NCBI GenBank assembly: GCA_015665415.1 | Contig: JADFAE010000007.1 | Span: forward strand, 310,001 to 374,000 | DNA: 64,000 nt | Source: Roseobacter sp. | Lineage (GTDB): Bacteria; Pseudomonadota; Alphaproteobacteria; Rhodobacterales; Rhodobacteraceae | Reading direction: 5' to 3' | Part shown: in pieces, positions 15,622-23,850 of the stretch | Position numbering within the stretch: position 1 is the stretch's first letter | Layout of the letters: every line of letters starts with the position of its first letter | Translations under genes and position numbers: made by a program | The notes under the pieces: model-generated | Told to the model about the DNA's origin: nothing | The model's database searches: none | The model's input: the letters and a program-made list of their open reading frames with translations, nothing else

Positions 15622-16770
15622 ATGATCACACGCGCCGTCGGGCTTTTCCTATTTCTGCTGACAGTGCTTGGCGCTCCGCTGCGGGCCCAGGAAACACCTG
15701 CTGAGGCGGCCCAGGCGGCGGCAGACCAGCTGGAGGCGGCGACGCTGGCCCTGGCAGAGGCCGAAGGCGCGCGAGATCGCGTCAAGGCGCTGACGGGCAC
15801 GGTGCGCGCCTATGAGGCCGGCCTGGGGGCTATGCGCGAAGGGCTGCGTCGGGTGGCCCGGCGCGAAGCCCTGCTGCTGGCGCATCTGGAGGCCCGCGAA
15901 GACGAGGTGGCCGAGCTGTTGGGCATTTTGCAAACCATCGAGACCTCGGCCCCTCCGGTACTGATGCTGCATCCCTCAGGTCCCCTGGGGGCGGCCCGTT
16001 CGGCGATGATGGTGGCCGAGGTGACGCCGGGAATATATGCTCGCGCCGAGGTGCTGCGGGCCGACCTCGAAGAGGTGCAGACCCTGCGGATGTTGCAGCA
16101 AAACGCCTCGGGCACCCTGGAAACCGGTCTGGCCGGGGTGCAACAGGCCCGCACCGCGCTGTCGGCGGCGATTGCCGACCGCACCGACCTGCCGCGCCGC
16201 TTTACCGAAGACCCGGTGCGCACGGCAATTTTGATTTCCTCGACTGAGACACTGACGGGTTTTGCCAGTGGTCTGGCGGAGATCGCTGGCGGCGCAGAGG
16301 CCATCGCCGCGACAGAGGCCGATATCAGCGCTGAGCGTGGTGACATCGCTTTGCCGGTTGAAGGCCTGTTGCTGCGCCGCTTTGGTCAGCGTGATGCGGC
16401 AGGCATTGCCCGCCCGGGCGTGCTGATCGCCGCGCGTCCGCGGGCGCTGGTGACCTCGCCGACGGCGGCAACAATCCGCTACCGGGGGCCCTTGCTGGAG
16501 CTGGGCAATGTGGTGATCCTTGAACCTCAGCCGGATACGCTCTTTATTCTGTCGGGACTTGCAGAAGTGTTTGGTGAGGCCGGACAGGTGATTCCGGCAG
16601 GCTCTCCGGTTGGCCTGATGGGCGGCAGCTCACCTCAGGCTGGTGCCATTTTGTCACTTAGCAGTGAAGGGGGTGGAACTGACCGGACAGAAACGCTCTA
16701 TATAGAAGTCAGAAATGACAACAGCCCGGTGGACCCTGAAACATGGTTCCGAATGGGACAAGGTGGATGA
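15622..16770 (+). CDS. EnvC-like murein hydrolase activator with degenerate LytM domain
   Basis: A 382-residue periplasmic protein. It has a signal peptide (residues 1-22, ending LRAQ), a long coiled-coil region (about 25-230, rich in Ala/Glu/Leu/Arg) and a C-terminal LytM/M23 fold. The M23 zinc ligands are missing: where active enzymes have HxxxD and HxH, this reads ARPGVLIAARPR and ETLYIEVR. It is therefore expected to activate a separate amidase during cell division, as EnvC does, rather than cut peptidoglycan. It lies between gpmI and ctpA. The ATG at 15622 is preferred over the TTG before it. Confidence 0.85.
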   Translation: MITRAVGLFLFLLTVLGAPLRAQETPAEAAQAAADQLEAATLALAEAEGARDRVKALTGTVRAYEAGLGAMREGLRRVARREALLLAHLEAREDEVAELLGILQTIETSAPPVLMLHPSGPLGAARSAMMVAEVTPGIYARAEVLRADLEEVQTLRMLQQNASGTLETGLAGVQQARTALSAAIADRTDLPRRFTEDPVRTAILISSTETLTGFASGLAEIAGGAEAIAATEADISAERGDIALPVEGLLLRRFGQRDAAGIARPGVLIAARPRALVTSPTAATIRYRGPLLELGNVVILEPQPDTLFILSGLAEVFGEAGQVIPAGSPVGLMGGSSPQAGAILSLSSEGGGTDRTETLYIEVRNDNSPVDPETWFRMGQGG

Positions 16771-16777
16771 AGGTTTG

Positions 16778-18115
16778 ATGAAAAAATTTGCCATGGCTGC
16801 TATTGGCGGCACGCTGGCCGGCATCGTAGCAACAACCTATGTGGCTGGCCCCCTGCTGGCGCAGGAATCGGCACGCGAAGCGAGCGTCTATGAACAGCTG
16901 GATCTCTTTGGCGATATTTTTGAACGCATCCGCGCTCAATATGTCGAAGACGTCGACGAGAAAGAGCTGATCGAAGCCGCCATCGGCGGTATGCTGGCCT
17001 CCTTGGATCCGCATTCCAGCTACCTGTCGCCGGATGACGCGGCCAGTATGCGGGTGCAGACCCGTGGCGAATTTGGCGGTCTTGGCATCGAGGTGACCCA
17101 GGAAGAGGGCTTTGTCAAAGTTGTCTCGCCCATCGATGGCACCCCGGCAGATGAGGCCGGCATGGAGGCTGGTGATTTCATCACCCATGTCGATGGCGAA
17201 AGCGTGCTGGGCCTGTCGCTGGACGAAGCGGTGGACATGATGCGCGGGCCTGTCGGCTCTGAGATCGTGATCACCGTTGTGCGCGAAGGCGAGGGCGAGC
17301 CCTTTGACGTTTCGATTATCCGCGACACCATCAAACTGACGGCGGTGCGCGCGCGCACCGAAGGCGACACAGTGGTGCTGCGCATCACCACCTTCAACGA
17401 CCAGACCACCCCCAACCTTGAGGCCGGCCTGCAAAAGCAGGTCGAAGAAGCCGGCGGTATGGAAAACGTCAACGGGATCGTGCTGGATCTGCGCAACAAC
17501 CCCGGCGGCTTGCTGACCCAGGCGATCAGTGTTGCGGACAGCTTCCTGAACAGCGGTGAGATCGTTTCGACCCGGGGTCGCAACCCCGAAGACGGCGAGC
17601 GCTTCAATGCGGTGCCGGGGGATTTGTCCGATGGCAAACCCATCGTGGTGCTGATCAACGGCGGCTCTGCCTCTGCCTCGGAAATCGTGGCGGGTGCGCT
17701 GCAGGACCATCGCCGTGCCATCGTTGTTGGCACCAAGAGCTTTGGCAAGGGCTCGGTTCAGACGGTGATGCCGCTGCGGGGCGACGGAGCCATGCGCCTG
17801 ACCACGGCGCGGTATTACACGCCCTCGGGCCGTTCGATCCAGGCGCTGGGTGTTTCGCCTGATATCGTGGTGGAACAGCCCCGCCGAACCGCTGCCGCGG
17901 AAGGCGAAGACGAAAATGCTGCCCGCCGCACCCGCACCGAGGCGGATCTGCGCGGCAGTCTCAACAACGACAGCCTGACAGAGGATGAGATCCGCCAGAT
18001 CAAGGAAGATCGCGAACGGGCGGAAAAGGCGGCGGAACTGCGCGAGCAGGATTACCAGCTGGCCTATGCCATCGATATCCTCAAGGGGCTCGTTGCCTTG
18101 GGGCCAAAACAATAG
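16778..18115 (+). CDS. ctpA: Carboxy-terminal processing protease, S41A family
   Basis: A 445-residue periplasmic protease. Order: signal or anchor segment (1-28, MKKFAMAAIGGTLAGIVATTYVAG), an N-terminal helical part, a PDZ domain (about 85-165, with GGLGIEV) and the S41 catalytic core. The Ser/Lys dyad sits in NGGSASASEIVAGAL (about 293-307) and GTKSFGKGSVQT (about 318-329). The charged, Glu/Arg-rich tail (about 375-430) is longer than the minimal fold. It starts 7 bases after the envC-like stop. CtpA-type proteases trim periplasmic murein hydrolases, which fits the neighbour. Confidence 0.94.
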   Translation: MKKFAMAAIGGTLAGIVATTYVAGPLLAQESAREASVYEQLDLFGDIFERIRAQYVEDVDEKELIEAAIGGMLASLDPHSSYLSPDDAASMRVQTRGEFGGLGIEVTQEEGFVKVVSPIDGTPADEAGMEAGDFITHVDGESVLGLSLDEAVDMMRGPVGSEIVITVVREGEGEPFDVSIIRDTIKLTAVRARTEGDTVVLRITTFNDQTTPNLEAGLQKQVEEAGGMENVNGIVLDLRNNPGGLLTQAISVADSFLNSGEIVSTRGRNPEDGERFNAVPGDLSDGKPIVVLINGGSASASEIVAGALQDHRRAIVVGTKSFGKGSVQTVMPLRGDGAMRLTTARYYTPSGRSIQALGVSPDIVVEQPRRTAAAEGEDENAARRTRTEADLRGSLNNDSLTEDEIRQIKEDRERAEKAAELREQDYQLAYAIDILKGLVALGPKQ

Positions 18116-18170
18116 TCCCAGGTGCAGTCTTTGGGGCGGAGTCCCTGAATTTTTGCCCAAAGCCTTACAA

Positions 18171-18197
18171 AGACCGCCCTCTCGGGGGCGGTCTTTT
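18171..18197 (+). terminator. Rho-independent terminator after ctpA
   Basis: AGACCGCCC (18171-18179) pairs exactly with GGGCGGTCT (18186-18194) across a 6-base loop, and a TTTT run follows. It ends the gpmI-envC-ctpA transcript about 55 bases after the ctpA stop. Confidence 0.9.
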
Positions 18198-18317
18198 GCT
18201 GTTTTGTCACGGGCTGATCAGATTTTGCTGCGGCGAAGGGGCTTTAGTTGGTGGGCTTTTTGTGATCCTTAGGGGGCAAATGCCGCTGCCCGCAGCCCCG
18301 ATGAAAGCAGAACCTTG

Positions 18318-19397
18318 ATGACACGGGACACCTCCCCGCCTCTGCCGCCCAATGGCGGTGATGACGCCGCAGCGCTGAGCGCTCTGGAAAAGCTCGGCTG
18401 GCAGGCGTTTTTTGCTGATCAGGTGGTCGGCGAGGATCTTGAAGATACCCCACCGGTGCGCGTTGTCGAAGCGCATCGCAGCGGCTTGCGAGTCCTTGGT
18501 GACGGGATTGACGCGATGGTGCCCCCCAAACTGGAGGCCACTGTTGGCGACTGGGTGTTGCTCAATCAGGTGCTGCCAACCTCCAGCCGGGTGCTGGAGC
18601 GCAAAAGTCTGTTCAAGCGCCGCGCACCGGGACATGACCGCAGCCTGCAACTGATTGCCTCCAATACCGATACCAGTTTCATCGTCACCTCCTGCAACAT
18701 GGATTTCAATCTGGCCCGGCTGGAGCGCTATCTGGCGCTGGCCTTCGAGGCCGGGGTGACGCCGGTGATCCTGTTGACCAAGCCGGATTTGTGTGACGAT
18801 CCCGCGCCCTATGTGGAACAGGCCCAAAGCATTTCGTCGCGGGTGCCGGTTGTTCTGCTGAATGCCAAAAGCGAAGCGGCCAAGACCCAGCTCGCGCCCT
18901 GGTGCAAACCTGGAGACACGCTGGTGTTTCTGGGGTCTTCCGGGGTGGGGAAATCGACGCTGGTGAATGCGCTCTTTGGCACGGAGACCGCTGCAACCGC
19001 TGAAATTCGCGAAGATGATGCCCGCGGGCGCCACACCACCCGTCACCGCCATATGCGGTTTTTGCCCAATGGCTGCGCGGTGCTGGATACACCGGGGATG
19101 CGCGAGCTGCAGATGGCAGAGGCCGAAAGTGGCATTGCCGATCTGTTTGACGACCTGACAGAGCTGGCAACCCAGTGCAAGTTCCGCAATTGCGCCCATG
19201 AAAGCGAGCCGGGCTGCGCCATCAATGCCGCCGTCAAGCGTGGCGAGGTGAGCCGGGACCGCCTGGAGCGTTGGAACAAGCTGGCCGCCGAAGAGCGCTA
19301 CAACACTGCCTCTCTGTCTGAACGCAAGGGCAGCGACAAGGTTCTGCACAAGACCATTCGATCTGTCCAAAAGCGCAACAAGAAAACCCGTCGCTAG
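18318..19397 (+). CDS. rsgA: Ribosome small-subunit-dependent GTPase A
   Basis: A 359-residue circularly permuted GTPase that helps late maturation of the 30S subunit. It has an N-terminal OB fold. The GTPase motifs come in the order G4-G5-G1-G3: LLTKPDLC, NAKS, GSSGVGKSTLVN (about 206-217) and DTPGMRE. A C-terminal zinc knuckle CKFRNCAHESEPGC sits at about 286-299. A basic tail (KRNKKTRR) ends the protein. The ATG at 18318 is used; the TTG codon before it is also in frame. Confidence 0.96.
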   Translation: MTRDTSPPLPPNGGDDAAALSALEKLGWQAFFADQVVGEDLEDTPPVRVVEAHRSGLRVLGDGIDAMVPPKLEATVGDWVLLNQVLPTSSRVLERKSLFKRRAPGHDRSLQLIASNTDTSFIVTSCNMDFNLARLERYLALAFEAGVTPVILLTKPDLCDDPAPYVEQAQSISSRVPVVLLNAKSEAAKTQLAPWCKPGDTLVFLGSSGVGKSTLVNALFGTETAATAEIREDDARGRHTTRHRHMRFLPNGCAVLDTPGMRELQMAEAESGIADLFDDLTELATQCKFRNCAHESEPGCAINAAVKRGEVSRDRLERWNKLAAEERYNTASLSERKGSDKVLHKTIRSVQKRNKKTRR

Positions 19398-19490
19398 GCC
19401 GTGGCAAACACGCAGGTTTGATCGGGTGTTTTTGACATTAACGCCCGGAAACCGGCGACGGCAGCTGGCCGGGGTGGTTAGTCTGTTGTC

Positions 19491-20555
19491 ATGATGTTTG
19501 ACCTGCCTGATTCCAAGACGCTTTATGAAGCGCTCTGTACCCGCGATGCCAGCTATGAGGGACGCGCCTATGTTGGTGTCTCTTCCACCGGTATTTTTTG
19601 TCGCCTCAGTTGTCCGGCGCGCAATCCCAAGTTTGAAAACTGCCAGTTCTATGCCTCCCCTGGGGAATGCATCGAAGCGGGGTTTCGCGCCTGCAAGCGA
19701 TGCAAACCGCTGAAGGCGGCGGCCGGGGATGATCCCATGGTGCAGCCGCTGATTGATGCCCTGGAGGCGCGCCCAACCCATCGCTGGCGCGAGGGCGATT
19801 TGGTGGCACTGGGCTATGACCCCTCAACCGTGCGCCGCGCTTTCAAGCGCCATTTCGGCATGACCTTCCTGGAGATGGCGCGGCAACGTCGCCTGCGCGA
19901 GGGCTTTACGGCGCTCTCCGCCGGAGAGCCGGTGATCGCAGCCCAGATCGATGCGGGTTTTGACAGCCCTTCGGCCTTTCGCGCCGCCTTTGCCCGGCTG
20001 GTTGGCATGGCGCCGGGTGCTTTTCGCCGCGATGCGCTGCTGCTGGCGGATTGGATTGATACACCGCTGGGGGCGATGATCGCGATCAGCTGTCAGCACC
20101 AGCTGCACTTGCTGGAGTTTGCCGACCGCAAAGCCCTGCCACGAGAGATGCAGCGGCTGCAAAAGGCCCAGCCCGGCGGCATTGGCTTTGGTCGTCCCGC
20201 GCCAACCCAACAGGTGGCGGAGGAACTGACCCGCTATTTTGCCGGTGAAGGGGCCGGTTTTGACACGCCTCTGGCTCTGCATGGCACCGAATTTGAGCGT
20301 GAGGTCTGGCGCTACCTGCTTGAAATTCCCGCAGGCGAGACACGCAGTTATTCACAGATCGCAAAAGATCTGGGCCGACATTCGGCGACGCGAGCGGTGG
20401 CCCGGGCCAATGGCAGCAATCAGATCGCCGTGGTGGTGCCCTGCCACCGGGTGCTGTCGGCGGATGGCAGTCTGACCGGCTATGGCGGTGGGCTGTGGCG
20501 CAAGCAGCGCCTGATTGAGATTGAAACCAGCTACACAGAGAGATTGACTGCATGA
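19491..20555 (+). CDS. ada: Bifunctional DNA-repair methyltransferase/transcription activator Ada
   Basis: A 354-residue protein with all three parts of Ada. The N-terminal zinc domain carries Cys37, Cys41, Cys68 and Cys71 (FCRLSC and CKRC), where Cys37 corresponds to the methylphosphotriester acceptor. An AraC helix-turn-helix follows (about 80-180). The C-terminal O6-methylguanine methyltransferase has VVPCHRV with the acceptor cysteine. It repairs alkylated DNA and, once methylated, activates its regulon. The last 4 bases overlap the start of the next gene. A second ATG lies at 19494. Confidence 0.94.
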   Translation: MMFDLPDSKTLYEALCTRDASYEGRAYVGVSSTGIFCRLSCPARNPKFENCQFYASPGECIEAGFRACKRCKPLKAAAGDDPMVQPLIDALEARPTHRWREGDLVALGYDPSTVRRAFKRHFGMTFLEMARQRRLREGFTALSAGEPVIAAQIDAGFDSPSAFRAAFARLVGMAPGAFRRDALLLADWIDTPLGAMIAISCQHQLHLLEFADRKALPREMQRLQKAQPGGIGFGRPAPTQQVAEELTRYFAGEGAGFDTPLALHGTEFEREVWRYLLEIPAGETRSYSQIAKDLGRHSATRAVARANGSNQIAVVVPCHRVLSADGSLTGYGGGLWRKQRLIEIETSYTERLTA

Positions 20556-21298
20556 CATTTATCGACCGCGCCCGCGCCTTTGCCGCACTGCACCAACCAG
20601 GCACACCTTTGGTGCTGTATAATATCTGGGACGCTGGCAGTGCCAAGGCCGTTGCCGGAGCGGGGGCCGCAGCCCTGGCCACCGGCAGCTGGTCGGTGGC
20701 AGCCGCACAGGGCTATGGCGATGGCGAAGACATACCATTGGAGCTGCTCCTGAAGATCTGCGGGCGGATCACGGCCAAAAATGATCTGCCGCTGACGGTG
20801 GATTTCGAAGGCGGCTTTGCCAGTGATGCGGCGACCCTGACCGCCAATGCCCGCCGGGTGCTGGAAACTGGCGCTGTCGGGATCAATTTCGAGGATCAGA
20901 TCATCGGCGGGCAGGGGCTGTATGTGGTCGAAGAACAGGCCAGCCGGATTGCTGCCATGCGCGCCGCTGACGCTGACTACTTCATCAATGCCCGCACAGA
21001 TCTATTCCTGAAAGAGCGCAATACTGAGGTCCATGCGGATCTGGTGGAGGAAGCCCTGATCCGTGCTGCGGCCTATGCCGATGCTGGGGCCAGTGGCTTT
21101 TTCATCCCCGGTCTCACGAATCCTGATCTGATTGCACGCATCACCTCTGCCGCGGCTTTGCCGGTCAATGTGATGATGCGCCCAGGTATGACCCTGTCGG
21201 ATATGGCGGCTGCCGGGGTGGCGCGCGCCAGCTATGGTCCTGCACCCTACGCCAAGGCAATGGCGCAATTGGCCCAGGCCTTTACCGACCTGACCTAG
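20552..21298 (+). CDS. Isocitrate lyase/PEP mutase superfamily protein
   Basis: A 248-residue TIM-barrel enzyme of the ICL/PEPM superfamily. Visible active-site parts are YNIWDAGSAK (about 26-35), the metal-binding VDFEGGF, the GINFEDQ strand and NARTDLF. Members cleave or rearrange C-C or P-C bonds of 2-hydroxy or oxaloacetate-like acids; carboxyvinyl-carboxyphosphonate mutase is a common but weak label. The substrate is unknown. It overlaps ada by ATGA, so it is co-expressed with the alkylation response. Confidence 0.82.
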   Translation: MTFIDRARAFAALHQPGTPLVLYNIWDAGSAKAVAGAGAAALATGSWSVAAAQGYGDGEDIPLELLLKICGRITAKNDLPLTVDFEGGFASDAATLTANARRVLETGAVGINFEDQIIGGQGLYVVEEQASRIAAMRAADADYFINARTDLFLKERNTEVHADLVEEALIRAAAYADAGASGFFIPGLTNPDLIARITSAAALPVNVMMRPGMTLSDMAAAGVARASYGPAPYAKAMAQLAQAFTDLT

Positions 21299-21313
21299 AC
21301 AAAAGACCAAAGC

Positions 21314-21342
21314 TCGCCGCTCTGATGAAAGAGCGGCGATTT
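21314..21342. terminator. Hairpin terminator between convergent genes
   Basis: TCGCCGCTC (21314-21322) and GAGCGGCGA (21331-21339) form a perfect 9-bp stem with an 8-base loop, followed by TTT. It separates the plus-strand ICL/PEPM-like gene from the minus-strand gene ending at 21352. Confidence 0.82.
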
Positions 21343-21351
21343 GTCCCGTCC

Positions 21352-21732
21352 TTAGGTGGTTTCCAGACAGTGACGGCGGAAAGCGCGTTTCAGCATGTCC
21401 AGCTCGGCCCGCAACAGATCGATCTCGGCCCGCATGTCATCGACGGCAGCCTCGCCGGCGATCAGCGAAAAACTGTCGAGCTTTTGCCCGCCGCTGCCAC
21501 CTTCGGTGATGACAAAAGTCTGCACCCCATCGGCAATCGCTTCAGGTGGGATGGTGATGTGCAGGTTCCATTCCCCCGAGGTACTGCCTTCGCTGAGGTC
21601 AATCCCCTCCAGCGGTTTGTCCTGAAACATCACCTGGATATCCGGAGGCAAACCATCGTCTGCGGTGGTCTGGACCACGCCTTCCCAGGTGCCGTTGCGA
21701 AAGCGGATTTTGGTGACGGTCAGATCGCTCAT
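21352..21732 (-). CDS. Small conserved-looking protein of unknown function
   Basis: A 126-residue soluble protein. The first 85 residues look beta-rich (for example ITIPPEAIADGVQTFVITEG). The last 40 form an amphipathic, probably coiled-coil helix (MRAEIDLLRAELDMLKRAF). There is no signal peptide or membrane segment. The ATG at 21732 is preferred; an in-frame TTG lies seven codons upstream. It is 27 bases downstream of the 21760-22521 gene, suggesting a shared transcript. I do not recognise a characterised family. Confidence 0.7.
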   Translation of the reverse strand: MSDLTVTKIRFRNGTWEGVVQTTADDGLPPDIQVMFQDKPLEGIDLSEGSTSGEWNLHITIPPEAIADGVQTFVITEGGSGGQKLDSFSLIAGEAAVDDMRAEIDLLRAELDMLKRAFRRHCLETT

Positions 21733-21759
21733 CTTGGATGTCTCATCCTGCAAGTGGGT

Positions 21760-22521
21760 TTAGATATTGGCGCGACGGTGGCGCGCAAAGGTCAGATCAC
21801 GCAGCACCACCTGGTTCATGTCCGGGGCTTCAAAGATCAGGTCGAGCCAGATTTTCTCGATGCGCTTTTCGTTCAGGTTGGAATAGGCCAGATCATATTC
21901 GACGGTGACACTTTTTTCCCCCAGCGGCAGTTCGCGCACCAGCTGCTCGGTGTTGGGACCATGGCGGATATTGAGACGGGCAAAGATCTCGATCGGCTTT
22001 TCGGTTTCGATGATGCTGTCGACACGCACCAGGTGATGGCGCGACAGGCCTTGGCAGGCCTCGATGGGCAGATCTACCACCAATGACAGGAAGGAGCCGT
22101 CGAATTTGAAAACATCCATGCGCAGACCAAAGGGGGCGAGATCCTCTTCCCGGCCGTTGCGCAGCTGGCGCAGGGTCAGCTCGGAGATAGCGCAGTCATG
22201 AAACAGGGTGATCTCGTCACCCAGCTGCGATTTGGAGGGCACCGAGGACAGGCCCGGTGTCGGCATCGGGCCGCGCCAAAGCTCTGGCCGCCAGGACCAG
22301 TCGGTGCCATGGGGGCGGGGAAAGAACGACGAACCGATCTGCGGCAGGGCCAAGCGGCCATCGGCGATATGAATCAGCCGGTCCAATTGTTCCCGCAGTT
22401 TGCGCGCCTGGGTGCGCTGCTGTCGCAGCAGAGGCAAAGGCATGCTGGCGGCCTGCACCGCGCCCTGCCGCCATCGCCGAAGGCTTCTTTTGTGAAACAC
22501 TTTGTCCAGAAAACCGCCCAT
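21760..22521 (-). CDS. DUF6478-like protein of unknown function
   Basis: A 253-residue soluble protein resembling a family restricted mostly to Rhodobacterales and catalogued as DUF6478. That match is from memory of its FFPRPHGTDWSWRPELWRGP-type segment (about 66-85) and not from a search. The N terminus is basic with a long helix containing LRQQRTQARKLREQLDRL. The rest appears beta-sandwich-like. No catalytic motif is obvious. It probably forms an operon with the small gene downstream. Confidence 0.75.
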   Translation of the reverse strand: MGGFLDKVFHKRSLRRWRQGAVQAASMPLPLLRQQRTQARKLREQLDRLIHIADGRLALPQIGSSFFPRPHGTDWSWRPELWRGPMPTPGLSSVPSKSQLGDEITLFHDCAISELTLRQLRNGREEDLAPFGLRMDVFKFDGSFLSLVVDLPIEACQGLSRHHLVRVDSIIETEKPIEIFARLNIRHGPNTEQLVRELPLGEKSVTVEYDLAYSNLNEKRIEKIWLDLIFEAPDMNQVVLRDLTFARHRRANI

Positions 22522-22649
22522 GATGCGTTCTGCTACCTTTGTTGTGCCTTGGGTTATACGCGGGCGTTCTGCCCGGGATCTTTTGCGCGGCCTTTTGGTC
22601 TGCGCCGGTCTGCCGCTCCTTCAACTGATGCCAAACTATCCGGTCTGGG

Positions 22650-23594
22650 TCACTGAAATAAACGGGCAATTCGCTTGCGCAGGGAGAGTTTTTGCGGCGT
22701 TTCCCTGGTTGTGGCCGAGATCCCTGTGGCTGCGGTCTGATTTTCGGGCTGGGATGCATTGCCGGGGCGGGGCTTGGGGCGCAGTACGGTTTCTTCTGCG
22801 TGCGCGGTTCCTTCCAGTGTTGCCGCAGCCTGCGGATCTGTGGAACCGGCAAGGCTGGCCGCAAGACTGCGTCGGGTCATTTCGGTCAGCACCGCAGCGC
22901 CGGGCTGCCCCAGCAGATCGCTGCCTTCAGGCGCATAGAGCGCCAGCACCACTAGATGATCATTCAGCACAAAGGCGCCGCGCCAATGTTCAGCGCTGGC
23001 CCCAGTCGCGTTGCTGTGACCCATGGCACCATGTCCGGGCCAATCCAGCCGAACCAGGGGCAACAGCCCCTTGTCCTCATAGTACAACAACCGGGCCCCT
23101 TCGGCGGTGCGGGCGAGATCGGCGGTAGAGGGCGCGCCGGTTTCATGCGCCGGTCCGATTGTCGCGGTGATCACGGCGGCACGGTTGCGGCCAAACCAGC
23201 TGGCCCCCAGCATCAGGTTGCAACGGGGCAGCAGCGCAAAGCCCCCTTGGGGCTCCTGGCGCAGCATGGAGGTGTCGATGCAATGTCCAGGAGGGGCGAC
23301 AAGAACCACGTTGTCACCGGCAAATCGGGCCTGGGATTTTGCTGCTGGGGCAGGGCCGCCCTGGGGCTGTCCGCTGCGCGCGGCAAATGAAAACCCGCCC
23401 TCAGGCGTTGGGGCACAGGCGGCCGCCAGCAAGACAGTTGCCGCCGCCATTGAGAGGGCGCGACATCCGGCTAAGACCCGACGCAGGCCGTAACCATGGG
23501 GCAGCTCTGGGCGGTGCCAGGCTGGGGCGGTGCTGCCCCCGGCAGCCGTGGAGGACCGCGGGCGCAGGTGCAGGGCGGCAGTGCAAAATCTCAT
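22650..23594 (-). CDS. Putative exported lipoprotein of unknown function
   Basis: A roughly 314-residue protein from the first ATG. A lipobox-like segment VLLAAAC followed by APTPEGG suggests membrane-anchored export, but it lies about 55 residues in from that ATG. The real start may be nearer, possibly the ATG at 23450 or a non-ATG codon. A possible conserved core is LVAPPGHCIDTSML with a later PRCNLMLG (two cysteines). The C terminus is basic (SLRKRIARLFQ). Function unknown. It is divergent from the ABC-like gene. Confidence 0.6.
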   Translation of the reverse strand: MRFCTAALHLRPRSSTAAGGSTAPAWHRPELPHGYGLRRVLAGCRALSMAAATVLLAAACAPTPEGGFSFAARSGQPQGGPAPAAKSQARFAGDNVVLVAPPGHCIDTSMLRQEPQGGFALLPRCNLMLGASWFGRNRAAVITATIGPAHETGAPSTADLARTAEGARLLYYEDKGLLPLVRLDWPGHGAMGHSNATGASAEHWRGAFVLNDHLVVLALYAPEGSDLLGQPGAAVLTEMTRRSLAASLAGSTDPQAAATLEGTAHAEETVLRPKPRPGNASQPENQTAATGISATTRETPQKLSLRKRIARLFQ

Positions 23595-23850
23595 CTCTGT
23601 TGGTCTTCTGACCCTGAGGCCAGCCTTTCTGTGCCCCGCCGAACGGGGTCTGTTGTTTGAACGAAGCAATAATTCCGCCGTCAGGCCAGAGCAAGTGTGA
23701 AGAAGCGTGAACTAGGTCACCTTGTCTTGGTCCCATTTCAGTGCATACCGTCGTCAGGTTTTGCCACAGTGACTCGAAATTTGCCGCATGGGGCAACAGC
23801 GGGGACGCGCAAGACCTAGGCCTGCAGCTTTTATGCCACAAGGATGGGCG

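Noticed and set aside
16709-18160. A 483-residue minus-strand open frame
   Set aside because: Mirror of the ctpA gene; shares no motif with known proteins.
18207-19781. A 524-residue minus-strand open frame
   Set aside because: Runs across rsgA and the start of ada, both well supported on the other strand.
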